From contig JAKSXM010000040.1 of the NCBI GenBank assembly GCA_022575985.1, positions 11,364,001-11,428,000 of the forward strand: a DNA stretch of 64,000 bases. The letters run 5' to 3'. Origin of the DNA: Anagrus nilaparvatae (taxonomy: Eukaryota > Arthropoda > Insecta > Hymenoptera > Mymaridae). Numbering within the stretch: the first letter of the stretch is position 1; each line of letters starts with the position of its first letter. The position numbers were made by a program, and so were the translations under genes. Below, piece by piece: positions 29,170 to 39,419 of the stretch. The notes beneath the pieces are model-generated. The model did no database searches. It was not told the origin of the DNA and saw only the letters and a list, made by a program, of their open reading frames with translations.

Positions 29170-32100
29170 CTACATATAAAAACCATATGGAAAACTTTTA
29201 CTTAAACCTACGAATCTTCGTTTGCTAAAAACTGGTCTACAAATTTTCGTTTCAGTCCGGGTAACGACATCGTGAAATTGCGTGCGTCTAATAGCAATAT
29301 TGTCACGTACAGTAATTGGATTATTTTGTTCGCACAGTACCAGTGATTCAACCGTGTCAAAATTGATTATCTGACTATTTTTGAAATTTAACCTAATACC
29401 CTTGACCTTGCAAATTTCCACAATAGTACCATCGTCTGTCAACACCTTGTAAGTGTAAAATTTTGGTCCAGTGGATACAAATGATGTTATATACGCGTTT
29501 TCACCGTATGCAGTCAATTCGTTGGTGAGGTCTCCGAGTAAGGGTTTTGTTGGAAGGTCTGGGATCCCCGAATTCGGGTTAGATAAGTATATTACCGAAT
29601 CTGTGTCCACATAGTAAGCAGTGCTACCTAAATGTTCAAGATAATTGTACAATTTGAGTCGAGCTTGAGCCGTCACGAAAGCCGCGATCACGACATTCGC
29701 GGTATTCAGAGGTTCCGGATTGCATTCTTTGAAGCGCGTACTCAAATATAAAACATTGTCGTCAACGGGTAGCAAACCTGTCACCTCGGTCATCGGGCAG
29801 ATTAAAGTCGCGTGCAGCTCGGCTGGGTCGTTTACCACATAAGTCTTTATTTTATTTTCCTGCTGGCCAAAGAAACCCCACAACGAATTCAAACATAATT
29901 TTGCCAATCCCCTGAACGACGGATTACTTTCAATCTTCTCACGGTCTAACTCTATACCCTCGTTGCGTGAAATATCTAAAACGTATTCATCAACGGTAGA
30001 ATACTGTTCGGGTAAACCGCTAGCTTGCGTCTTTAATTTGAAAAAAGTGTCTATGTATTCCGCAAATAATCCACCCTTTTTCGTCACTGGATCGAATTCC
30101 GTCATCTCGTACTGCCAAATTTCGTATATCTCCTTAATTACGTAACCCCGCTCGACTGCTTTTTTCAATTCCAGCGGAACCCAAGTACCCACAAAGACTC
30201 TTAAATTTTCGTCCTCGTGACGACACGCCTCTTGTCTCATCTCCACGCAACAAGTTCGACACAGGCCAAACAAGAGCTTGCCGTGCATTTTTACGGGTAA
30301 AACCAGATGCGTGAGATTCCTCGGTGGTAGAATTTTGCAGTAAACAAGTCCCTCGACCCTGTCCGCAAAATATTCGTAATTTTGACCAGCAAATTCACGA
30401 CATTCCGGTTCGCCGACGTATAATTTAGGGTGAGCAAGCGGAAATTTACCACGCTTGCAAATGTATGGATAAAGCGACGTCACATCAACGTAATTCATTT
30501 TTTCGCCAGCCCTGACTTGATACGACTTTATGAAATTTTCAGTTCTGCCGCCGTAAAAAGCTTCTCTCGGATTTAATGGCGGATTTCTGGTCAAATCGTG
30601 CTGGTCGAGATAATTGCTTATTTCGGGATTTTGTTCAAGTTCCATTCTGAATTCGCATTCCCATTTCACGATAAGTTCATAGTTATTGGCTCTGATTCTT
30701 CTGCTAATGGCCCAAGTTCTGCTATAACGATCTTCGAGCGTTTCGAGATTGTACTCGCTTAGCGGTTTGTCTCTGTTTCTCTTGAAGCAACGAATGCAAC
30801 CGTGCCAATAACAACCCATCATCTGAAGACATATACCGTTATGCGCATCGGTTTGGCTCGGAGGAATAAATCCATCTACCTTAACGTTTATAGGAAGCCT
30901 GATTTCACGACAACGTCCAGCGTGCTGAATTTCCCGATTCAATTCCCTTTCCATCCAAACTAACCACTGGACGGCTATCACAGACTGGTTGTCGCTAAAT
31001 CTATAACCCCTGGCCGGTAAGATACCTACTGTGTTTGGTTTTAAAAAATTTTTCCTAAAAACCTTCATACAAGCACTGGCAATCGTCGTAGCTTCCGTGA
31101 AGGGACAAATTCTACCGATCTCCAAAAAAGATTCCCTAAATTTCAAACAAGCTTTCCTCAACACATCTACGTCATTTTTGCAATACGACTCAATCTCGAC
31201 TTGAAAATCAAACAAACGTCCGGAATTTTTTCTCTCCCTGTACCAGGTCAAAAACTTTTCTCTTTTATCGCGCGACATACTGTCGACGCAATAAAACTCG
31301 ATATCCGGTAATGGACCAATGTAATTCTGGTTTTCAGGTGTGTTAAAGAGGTGTGGAAAATCCCCATTAATCATATCTGGCAAACCAAAAGCTTTAGGCA
31401 AAGCGCTCAGAGCCATGTGAAAATAATTCAGACTGTCTATGAATTTAACTTTTTTTTCAACAGTCATCAATACAATTTTCGACCCGTTCAATATCAGCTT
31501 TGGTTTCAGACGCATTTCCACGACCATGTGCTTTAATAAAAATTGATTGTCAAAACTTTGGCCGTTATGAGATATACATATGACTTTTGAAAAATCCTTT
31601 TTCGGCATTAGCGCTAATGTCAAAAAAATTTTCACAGGTTCTTCGCGGAAAATGTATTCTCGACGCCCGCATTTCGCACAGAATTGCAAGTCCTCGTCTC
31701 GCAAACAAAAAGTACAAACTTGTTGCGCAACGCATAAGTTCGGCTTGTGCAACTTAACCGCACAATCAGCGACTAAAGTTTCACATTGCGTGGTTTCAAA
31801 GTCGAAAAATATAAAAATTACTTTTGACTCATTATCTCTTTGAGACAGGGGCTGCATAAAACATAAATGATTCACGTTCACGCGTTTTAGGCACGTGTTG
31901 CAAAAAATTTCGTTGCACTTGTGTTTCACGATATCGTCAATCTTTATCATTTTAAGACACGAAGTACAGTGTCTTACACCAAGGCAAACCGAGGCAACAT
32001 TTTAATAAGACCCGTGTGCTCTGTGTTTTTCAAAACAGCTATCATTCAGAAAATATCTCTGACATAAATCGCAAAACACAAACTGCTGAAACCCCACGAT

Positions 32101-33176
32101 CAACTGATCACAGCGTGGAATTTGGAAACATTTGTAACATCTACTCGAACATCTGTGATACCTGTCGTTCGAATATTTTTTGTTACACGGTATGCAGTAG
32201 CCTTTAGACCCTGAAGCTGCATTCAGATTTAAAATCGGGCTGTAATGGGAAGTGCGCACAAAATACATTATTCTCAGTGTGTAGCGAATTTCGTTACCGG
32301 TATTTACCACGTATCTAGAACCGTCAAACATCGGGGCATCACCTCTACCGAAATTTTCGTCATCATACACCACTATGGACACTCCCAAATTAGCGTAATA
32401 TGTTTGAAATTGATGAATCTCGTTTATTCCGCACCCAAACTGCGGGATCCATACGCCAGCATCACGCACCAGTTGTTTTGCTGCTAAAAGTTGCTTTCTC
32501 TTTTTCCTTATTTTGCGCCAGTCTTGATGCAAAATTCCGCTTCGCAATTGACCCCTTTTAGCGTGCACATGTGCGACACAGAGAGATCGTGCCAGACACA
32601 AATTGTCTCGCGTAATTTTCAAAATCGATCTTTTGTATACATCGAATAGACTCAACGATGTCAAAGATATGCGCCCCCTGCCAGCAGGAACCCGAACAAT
32701 CGAGGACACGGCTTCAAGTGAATCATCGCAAACGTCAAAAACGGCACCGCTCTGAGCCGCGCGTGCAATCAATGCCAAAACGTCTTTATGATCAAATTTT
32801 TCCACCGGTCTAAAACTCAGCCAAAGAGGCTTGTCAAATTTTACAGAACGCAATTCAAATCCGATGTAATCACTTGGCAACGCGGATTCCAACAATAAAT
32901 CCGTCAATTCCTCAATACAATTTTCAACCCAGGCTTGTGCGTCAATATTGTCCGTCTCGGTCGGCTGTTTAAACTTCACGCAAATCTCACTACCAGTCAC
33001 CCTAAATCTACTATATCTACGAGTTTTTTTACTTAAAATAATTAAATGATTAGATTTAAAATTACTATCAACAGTCTCATTATCATCAACAGCATCACCA
33101 TTATTATTATCACTGCTGCTGATACTTGACTCTGGGCTATCAGGCTTACTGCTTCCATAACCAAGACCAATCTGTG
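29170..33176 (-). pseudogene. polB: Protein-primed DNA polymerase B, one in-frame stop
   Basis: This is the family B polymerase that replicates Polintons by protein priming. Reading is open from a splice acceptor (AG at 33178-33177) to 29170, except for one TAA at 32004-32002. Both sides are in the same frame, so this is a nonsense change, not a shift. Upstream of the stop lies the N-terminal region with Cys pairs near its end. The 926-residue frame after the stop (first ATG 31950) holds further Cys/His pairs, Exo I F-F-D-F-E-T (about 48-53), Exo II S-H-N-G-Q-S-F-D (about 127-134), Exo III Y-C-K-N-D (about 256-260), motif A D-V-T-S-L-Y-P (about 489-495), motif B K-L-C-L-N-S-L-W-G (about 684-692) and motif C D-T-D-S (782-785). 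All catalytic acids are present. Full-length product would need readthrough. Confidence 0.93.
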
Positions 33177-33211
33177 CTAAAAAAAAAAAAAATGAAAAAA
33201 TGCATATTATT

Positions 33212-33480
33212 TTATCGCAAGAAAATCATAAGCACATTTATGTACAGAACAGAAAATATCCACATTACCTTCCAAGGTAAGCCCGTTTTCATCCTGACCA
33301 GAAGGTTCTCTAAAAAAGCCCTCAAAAATGGATAATCGTCGAAAATTTCTATAGGAACACTCTCTATATCACAACCATCCAGATGCTCGAAAACATCAAT
33401 ATCACAATCAGGGACCGGGTTTTCATGCATTGTACCTATTTCTATTTTTTCTTTTTTATTTTTTTTCGATTTAAGCTGGT
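33212..33480 (-). other. Exon-like module C upstream of polB (ENPVPDC type)
   Basis: After an acceptor (minus strand ATTACAG, exon starting 33480) comes a D-Q-L-K start, a basic run and an H-E-N-P-V-P-D-C-D motif, then acidic sequence. A GTAATG donor lies at about 33254. It is homologous to modules A and B. Its frame does not join the polB exon at the visible donor without a one-base change, so its use in this copy is uncertain. Confidence 0.45.
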
Positions 33481-33562
33481 CTGTAATAAAAAAAATAAAA
33501 AAATAAGCATCCTACTTGCAAAAAAAAAAAACAAATCAAAATAATAAATCTTAGAAATTTAC

Positions 33563-33706
33563 CTGCTTCGCTCGAATTTTTTCTTTTCACAATTTCCTTA
33601 ACCACAGGCGCAGTCGACTCGACATCGTCAGCATGCATATCATCTGCACTACACCCAGGAGTCGGATTCACGTGTACAGTATCTTTATATTTCAAATTAA
33701 GTTAAT
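33563..33706 (-). other. Exon-like module B (VNPTPGC type), acceptor apparently lost
   Basis: The module encodes L-K-Y-K-D-T-V-H-V-N-P-T-P-G-C followed by an acidic stretch, and ends at a GTAAAT donor. Where modules A and C have AG|ACCAGCTTAAAT, this copy reads TTAACTTAATTT and lacks the AG. It looks like a skipped, decaying duplicate exon. Confidence 0.45.
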
Positions 33707-33799
33707 TTGTAACAAAAAAAAAAAAGAAAATAATTACAAAAATAACATTTCACAGTCAAAAAAAAAATCAGAATAACGTCAAAAAATTTTCAAATTTAC

Positions 33800-33958
33800 C
33801 TGCAACCTTTAAATTTCTTTCATTCACAATTTTTTTGCCAGACGTTTTAACTTGCTTACTCGCGTTTAAGCGCCGATTAACATCGACAAAATCTTTGCTA
33901 CTGCATCCAGGAGTGGGGTTTTCAAAAACAGTACCTTTGTATTTTAATTTAAGCTGGT
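33800..33958 (-). other. Exon-like module A (ENPTPGC type)
   Basis: This 159-nt exon sits between a TATAG acceptor and a GTAAAT donor, phase 1 at both ends. It encodes D-Q-L-K-L-K-Y-K-G-T-V-F-E-N-P-T-P-G-C then basic sequence. Its phase matches the donor of the 34487-34422 exon. Modules A, B and C appear to be tandem duplicates. Confidence 0.5.
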
Positions 33959-34158
33959 CTATAAAAAAAAAAACGAATATACGTGAAAAAAAATACCAAT
34001 TTATTCTCAAAACATCATAATATTTAACAACATGAAAAATTTATCTACAATACTCGAATCTTTTTTCCCTATTACATTATTATCTGCAAAAAAAAAAATC
34101 ATTATTAACTTCAATGCGTGTGAAGTAAACTGCAGCGCAAATCACAAATCCCACATCT

Positions 34159-34242
34159 ACATCGATACCACTAACGAAGACTCCGACATCCCTGCTCAAA
34201 ATATAAAGGAGATGTCAGGGTTTTCGTTAGTGGTATCGATGT
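34159..34242 (+). ncRNA. 84-nt miRNA-like hairpin inside the Polinton
   Basis: Arms 34159-34178 and 34223-34242 are perfectly complementary over 20 bp. Pairing continues inwards through 34179-34193 against 34208-34222 with only two mismatches if G-U pairs are allowed (three). This leaves a loop of about 14 nt. The wobble pairs form on the plus-strand RNA and would be mismatches on the minus strand, so the better precursor is antisense to all Polinton genes. Size and shape fit a pre-miRNA or a small inverted duplication; expression is unknown. Confidence 0.4.
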
Positions 34243-34421
34243 CGGATTTATGATTTATACGACAGTATATAAAAAGTGAAAACAAGTTTAATTTAATATT
34301 TTTAATATATAGCCAGGGTGAGATGTCGAGTAAAATTTTTGTTTTTATTCTGGGTTTAGGGGGGAAGAGTTCGAGAAAAATTTTTATTCAAATAATATAT
34401 CAAATAAAAATTCAGTATTAC

Positions 34422-34487
34422 CTTGTAAATTTTCGTCAGACGGTAAAATTACATCTAAAAATTCACTGTCAAGACCATCTTCAAAAT
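34422..34487 (-). other. Small acidic exon in the polB leader region
   Basis: This 66-nt block is bounded by AATTAG (acceptor) and GTAATA (donor), phase 1 at both ends. It encodes F-E-D-G-L-D-S-E-F-L-D-V-I-L-P-S-D-E-N-L-Q. Phases agree with the flanking candidate exons (34719-34558 and 33958-33800), which supports splicing, but no family was recognised. Confidence 0.45.
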
Positions 34488-34557
34488 CTAATTGCAAAGA
34501 GAAAAACCATGTATAAAAATTTAACATTCAGCATTTAAAAACAAAAAAAAAACTTAC

Positions 34558-34719
34558 ATTTAATAGTGTTGTATTTATTCATGAACAAATCAAAACACGG
34601 AAGCCTTGCTTGGCCTCTTCTCCTCAAAATGTCACCAAAAATTAGAATAACATCATTTTCGTCACACTCGTTTAATAACAATTTTTGCAATAACACGCAA
34701 CGTTGGAAGCGCGCACAAA
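34558..34719 (-). other. Candidate exon, 162 nt, upstream of the acidic exon
   Basis: Bounded by TTTTTAG (acceptor) and GTAAGT (donor), with phase matching the next exon. It encodes a Cys- and Leu-rich start (about C-A-R-F-Q-R-C-V-L-L-Q-K-L-L-L) then N-E-C-D-E-N-D-V-I-L-I-F-G-D-I and a basic segment. No homology was recognised. It could be the first or second exon of a multi-exon gene that leads into polB or into a separate product. Confidence 0.4.
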
Positions 34720-34886
34720 CTAAAAATTAATTTGATTTTTTTCAAAATCACCTTTATCGAGCAGACTTCTAATTGTGATCTCCACTTGAAATCACAAATT
34801 TTACGCACACTTGGCTCGCGCCCATAAGCGATTTTCATCAACAATATTACAATTATTAATAAATTGAGCTTCCTGGATAAAACCAT
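34662..34886 (-). CDS. Short frame with signal-peptide-like N-terminus, uncertain
   Basis: A 74-codon frame starts at ATG 34886. Residues 1-22 (M-V-L-S-R-K-L then a hydrophobic run to A-Y-G) look like a signal peptide with a cleavage site after AYG. The rest overlaps the candidate exon at 34719-34558 in a different frame. A GTGATT donor after about residue 45 is possible, but its phase does not fit the next acceptor. It may be chance in AT-rich DNA. Confidence 0.25.
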   Translation of the reverse strand: MVLSRKLNLLIIVILLMKIAYGREPSVRKICDFKWRSQLEVCSIKVILKKIKLIFSLCALPTLRVIAKIVIKRV

Positions 34887-35227
34887 TTTTAAAAAATTTT
34901 TTTTTCTTTTTTTGTTTCAAGAAAAAATTTCAAAAGTCACCTAATAAAGATAAAACGATACTAAACATATGTGTTATAATAAAATTGCTTCATGTATAAT
35001 GTCTCTCCTATAAAAGTTCAACTCATCAAAAAATAGAAAAAATGCAAAAATTTCTTACAACAAGGAAGGAGCATAAAAGTCATTTAAAGATAAGACGATA
35101 CCAAAAATATGTGTCATAATAAAACAACTTTATGCATACTGTTAATTTTTTTATTTATTTTTTTTTTTTGTTAAAGCTCAACTCGACAAAAACAGAAAAA
35201 TATATTTAAAAAAAAAAGTACATTTTT
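34887..35227. other. Polinton spacer
   Basis: AT-rich DNA between the MGNK gene and the small exons. Two similar stretches (about 34936-34990 and 35083-35140) share AAAGATAAGACGATACCAAA and TGTCATAATAAAA-type phrases, suggesting a short diverged duplication of about 147 bp. No coding frame. Confidence 0.5.
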
Positions 35228-35542
35228 TCATCTTACAAAAATAATGTCAAATGAAAAAAAAAACACATTGTTTTTACAAAATATAATAAATTTTATTGAA
35301 AACTTAAATACAAAAAAAATAGTCATTTTTTTTTCAGTTTTTTCCAGTAAAGGTTTTTTTTCATCTTGAAATGAATCTGCTTTTCCTTTAAAACTAGATA
35401 ATCCGTTAAACACGTCCTTCGAGAAGCTCCATTTATCGCTGGTAACTCTCCTCCAAAAAGGTCCGTAATTTCTTTCTCCGTCTTCCCCTGCGTCTTCAAA
35501 ACGACTATAGTTTACACTACAATTCGTTGGCTTATTACCCAT
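35228..35542 (-). CDS. Small protein with N-myristoylation-like start, 104 aa
   Basis: The ATG at 35542 gives M-G-N-K-P-T-N. Gly2 with Thr6 fits the N-myristoylation consensus, so membrane attachment is a reasonable inference. Residues 1-68 are of mixed, protein-like composition with a W-R-R-V-T-S-D-K-W block. The end from about residue 72 is AT-driven (Phe, Ile, Lys) and may be read-out beyond a real end or a splice site. This is the promoter-proximal frame of the element on the minus strand. No family was recognised. Confidence 0.5.
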   Translation of the reverse strand: MGNKPTNCSVNYSRFEDAGEDGERNYGPFWRRVTSDKWSFSKDVFNGLSSFKGKADSFQDEKKPLLEKTEKKMTIFFVFKFSIKFIIFCKNNVFFFSFDIIFVR

Positions 35543-35739
35543 ATTTCTTCTTTTTCAAATAAAATAACAATTTAACAGATGTCATTAACTTCAGAGCTTA
35601 TGCAAGAATGACCAAGCATCGATTCAGAAACCCTAAAAAGCCACCGAATTTTTCAAAAAAAAGGCAAACGACCTCTGCCGACGAAAAAAAAGAACCAAAT
35701 TTACGGAAAAAATTTTTTAATTTTCAAAAAATTTTTAAA

Positions 35740-36190
35740 ACTCCGAAAATTTTACCTGGTAATTTTACTCTAAATTTCGGTTCAATTAAAATAATTTGAT
35801 CTTAAAAAAAATTTTTTTTTTCAATTTCAAAAATTTTCAAAACCCCGAAAATTTTACCTGTTAATTTTGGGTTACTGAAAATAATTTGATCACTTAAATA
35901 CCTACAATTACAACAATTTCCGATAGGTTAAAAGGATTCAGCTCATATAAATTTCCAGTAATTTCCGATCGATCTATTAAAATTTAAGGTCTTCGGTAGG
36001 TTATAGTATAGCCCAAAAATTTGACCTGTCGACTTTTCTCTGAATTTTAGATTATTTTAAATAATTTGGACATTTAGATACCTAAAATTTTAACGATTTC
36101 CAACAGGTTTAATGAATTTATGTCAAATAAATTTCCAGCAATTTACGATTGATCAATTAAAATTCAATATCTTCGGTAGGTTGATAAAAA
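35740..36190. repeat. Subterminal tandem repeat of the Polinton, period about 180 bp
   Basis: The phrases ATTTCCAGTAATTTCCGAT / ATTTCCAGCAATTTACGAT, CTTCGGTAGGTT and TTTTACCTG/TTTGACCTG recur about 180 bp apart. Two to three diverged units lie just inside the right terminal repeat. No such repeat is seen at the left end. Confidence 0.65.
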
Positions 36191-36332
36191 AATTTTAACT
36201 GAGTACAAGAATATAAAAATATTTATACATGTAACCAATCAAAAATCAAATCATTATTTCCTATTTAACAAAATTTATAAATTATTGTCAAAAAATTATA
36301 AAGCATAAAAAATAATCGATAACTAGATATAA

Positions 36333-36485
36333 CAAATGAAACTTGATACCTTTATCGTATGTATAAACAATATATATATAGCATATCATTTTGTACATAA
36401 AAAATACAAGCTCTTGGTGACACTATAAAACTGCTGAATCAGCAGCAAAAAAAAAAAATAGGTTCATAGTATATACTTAACTACT
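36333..36485 (-). repeat. Polinton right terminal inverted repeat
   Basis: This repeat (153 bp) is the reverse complement of 19046-19214 with indels in the A tract and the TATATA region. It ends TTAACTACT and is followed directly by the TACAAA duplication at 36486-36491. Confidence 0.95.
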
Positions 36486-36491
36486 TACAAA

Positions 36492-38133
36492 TTAATTTCA
36501 TTAATATATTGAAAAAAACCCTGATAACCTTCGTTGATTCCAACGAGCCTTCTAGGCATAAAAATACTGTGCACAAGGCTTTTAAATAGAGTTTTTTGGT
36601 AATATTGCTTTTTAGTTAGTTAGTTAACAAAAACACTTCTTGTTGTTAACAATTTTTTGGTATTAATGTCATTTATCAAGCCTCGGATACCGCAATTTTT
36701 TATCGCTGACCTTTCAATGTTATAGCTAATTAACCAAATGGCCATTTTTGGCCAAAAATGATTAATTTTTAAATAAAATTACCTCAAATTTAGATGAAAA
36801 TGGGTTTCATAGGCCTAAAAAATTTTTATAAGCTTTATTATAAAATTCTTTATTTGTCCTTCAGAATTATTTGCTTGCAAAATGTTTTACCTTTTTAATT
36901 TTTTAGTTTAAATTCTCTTCCTTCCAGCCAGTAAAACGAATGCCCATTTTTAGCCTAAAATGAGCAATTTTCAATTTGCTGCAAAAATCGTAGTTTTAAC
37001 ATTGAACATGTTTAATTAGGAGGGGTAACCTGTGAATCTGAAAATCGAAAAGGGGAACAAATGAGTCTGATTTAAGGGGGGGAAGTCCAATGGTACTTGG
37101 ACAAATTTCGATTTAGGCATTTAGAATAATCCGAGGTTAGGGACTGTAACGTCCTCAACCGCTGAGAAATTAAAACGTGTAAGTTGAAATGACGGCCCCT
37201 GAAATTTTTCTCCCGTGTAGATAAATTCAAATTTGAATCCGAAAATTATTAGAAAAATCTCAGGGACACCACGGAAAATGATTTTCAATTATCCAATGTG
37301 AAAACTAAATTTTCAATTGTGAGAAAAACGATTTGCCTTTAGTTTCACCGGATAACTGGAAAAACCTTAGTCAAGGCCATTATTTCACTTTCGAGTTTTT
37401 ATTTTTTTATTCTACTTTAGAAACTAAATTTAGATTTAAGGAAAACTTGAGGGATGAAAATATTAGTCTTGAACTAAGTAAAATAAGCATAGATTTAAGC
37501 TAAATTTCCTACTATCTAAGTCATTTTGAATAGTATTTTCAAGTTTAAAAATGTTTAAAATATACTTCTTAATGCTTAAAAAGTACAGAAAAAATAGTAC
37601 TAAGGTGGAAGGAAATTAATGTTTTAACTAGTGCAATAAATATTTTTCATAAAGGAATTTTCTTTTACATGAAAAATTTAATTCTTAAATGGCTAATTTT
37701 AGTTAATTTTATCATTGTAAATTTATTATAGTTAAGTTTTTGTTTCATAAATAAATAAGTTTTAAAATAATCTCTTAACTAGCTTAAAACTAAAAGAAAA
37801 AGAGATTTTCTAACAATTTATTTATGAAAAATTAAGAAATTTAAGTTCAAATGAAAGTAAAACAATGGGTTTACTTAATGACTTAATAAAATTTTATTTT
37901 GATAAAGTCAGACGAAGACAAAAAGACAAAAGTATTCCTATGAACATCTCATGTAAAACCCATTGTTTTGAAATATCACGTTTTGTTGACTCATTAAAAA
38001 TTTAGATAAGAAAAATAACATCCGATCTATGCGTGCAATGAGTCGACAAAGATATTCCCCTCCTAGACAAGCTCTAGGCCTAGTATCTTTGATAAAGCCC
38101 TCACCCACTCCTGATTTCATCAAGAGAGGGAGA
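36492..38133. other. AT-rich spacer, no gene
   Basis: No coding frame is present. A patch at about 37010-37170 has GGGG-rich sequence and GGACTTGGACAAATTTCGATTTAGG-like phrases. It distantly resembles the ends of the Helitron-like family in inverted sense; similar degenerate AGGGACTTAAAATAA repeats occur at 39905-40090. Confidence 0.5.
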
Positions 38134-39419
38134 CGCCCGCATCGAAAAATCCTGTACAAGCGTTGTGCACAAAAACGCGAAATTTTTTGCACAAAATAGA
38201 AAAAACCTTAAATTTAATAAATATGGACGGCGAACCAAAATATAGTCCTTTAGGAGTCCAGGTAATCCTCAGGAAGATATTATTACTTAACTGCATTAGA
38301 TTTTGGTTTTCAAGATCAATGAAAACGAATTTGATATGTAAAATTTCATAATTTGACCGTGCAAATATATTTCGGTTTTCCAATATGGCGGACCCGAAAA
38401 TTTCAAAAATCCCCGAAAATCAATTTTCTGCATTAGATTTGGGTTTTCAAGCTCAGTAAAAAAAAATTTGAGATTTAAATTTTCATTATTAGACCTCGCG
38501 AATATCTTTCGGTTTTCCAACATGGCGGACCCGAAAATTTCAAAAATACCCGAAAACCAATTTAGATTTTTATTTAATATTTTTATTTAATATTTATTTA
38601 TTTTAAATCAAAATTAATATTCGGGTATTTTTAAAATTTTCGGGTCGCCATATTGGAAAACCGAAGAATATTCGCGAGGTGAAATAATGAAAATTTACAT
38701 CTCAAAATTGTTTTTACTGAGCATGAAAACCCAAATCTAATGCAAAAATTTTATTTTCGGGTGTTTTTGAAATTTTCGTGTCCGCCATATTGGAAAACCG
38801 AAAGATATTCGCGAGGTCAAATAATGAAAATTTACATCTCAAATTTGTTTTTACTGAGCTTGAAAACCCAAATCTAATGCAAAAATTTTATTTTCGGGTG
38901 TTTTTGAAATTTTCGTGACCGCAATATTGGAAAACCGAAAGATATTCGCGAGGTCAAATAATGAAAATTTACATCTCAAATTTGTTTTTACTGAGCTTGA
39001 AAACCCAAATCTAATGCAGAAAATTGATTTTCGGGAATTTTTGAAATTTTGGTGTCCGCCATATTGGAAAACCAAAATATATTTGCACGGTCAAATTATG
39101 AAATTTTACATATCAAATTCGTTTTCATTGATCTTGAAAACCCAAATCTAATGCAGAAAATTGATTTTCGAGTGTTTTTATAGTTTTCGGATACGCCATA
39201 TTGGATAACTTTTATACCCTTTTTTCGGTAAATAATATTACCTGGACTCTTGGAGGACTATATATTTTGGTTCACCGTCCATATTTATTAAATTTAAGTT
39301 TTTTTCTATTTTGTGCACAAAATTTCGCGTTTTTGTGCACAAGCTTGTGTACAAACTTGTGTACAACGTTGTGCACAACGTTGTGCACAACGCTTGTACA
39401 GGATTTTTCGATACGGGCG
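38134..39419. mobile_element. Palindromic foldback element with 137-bp tandem core
   Basis: Outer arms (38134-38275 and about 39230-39419) are reverse complements starting CGCCCGCATCGAAAAATCC / GGATTTTTCGATACGGGCG. Inside, a 137-bp unit containing CCATATTGGAAAACCGAAA repeats with exact period on the right (38648, 38785, 38922, 39059, 39196). The same unit appears inverted, also 137 bp apart, on the left (38380 and 38517). The centre near 38560-38620 is AT-rich. The right arm has extra GTTGTGCACAAC palindromes. No transposase and no clear target duplication were seen. Confidence 0.8.

Larger units (their letters stand above)
19046..36485 (-). mobile_element. Polinton/Maverick element, near full length
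   Basis: This is a 17,440-bp element with AGTAGTTAA termini, terminal inverted repeats and a perfect 6-bp target duplication TACAAA (19040-19045 and 36486-36491), the duplication size typical of Polintons. It encodes protein-primed DNA polymerase B, retroviral-type integrase with a chromodomain, adenain-type protease, packaging ATPase, major and minor capsid proteins, a phospholipase A2 domain and several small core-like or unknown proteins. All lie on the minus strand with gaps of 1-35 bp or slight overlaps through most of 20.1-28.7 kb. Most frames are open. The polymerase has one internal stop and the integrase lacks one catalytic acidic residue, so this copy is probably defective by itself. 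Confidence 0.97.

Noticed and set aside
35608..35799. Plus-strand basic 63-codon frame near the Polinton right end
   Set aside because: It falls partly in subterminal repeats, is Lys/Phe-rich by composition, lies opposite to all element genes and has no recognised motif.
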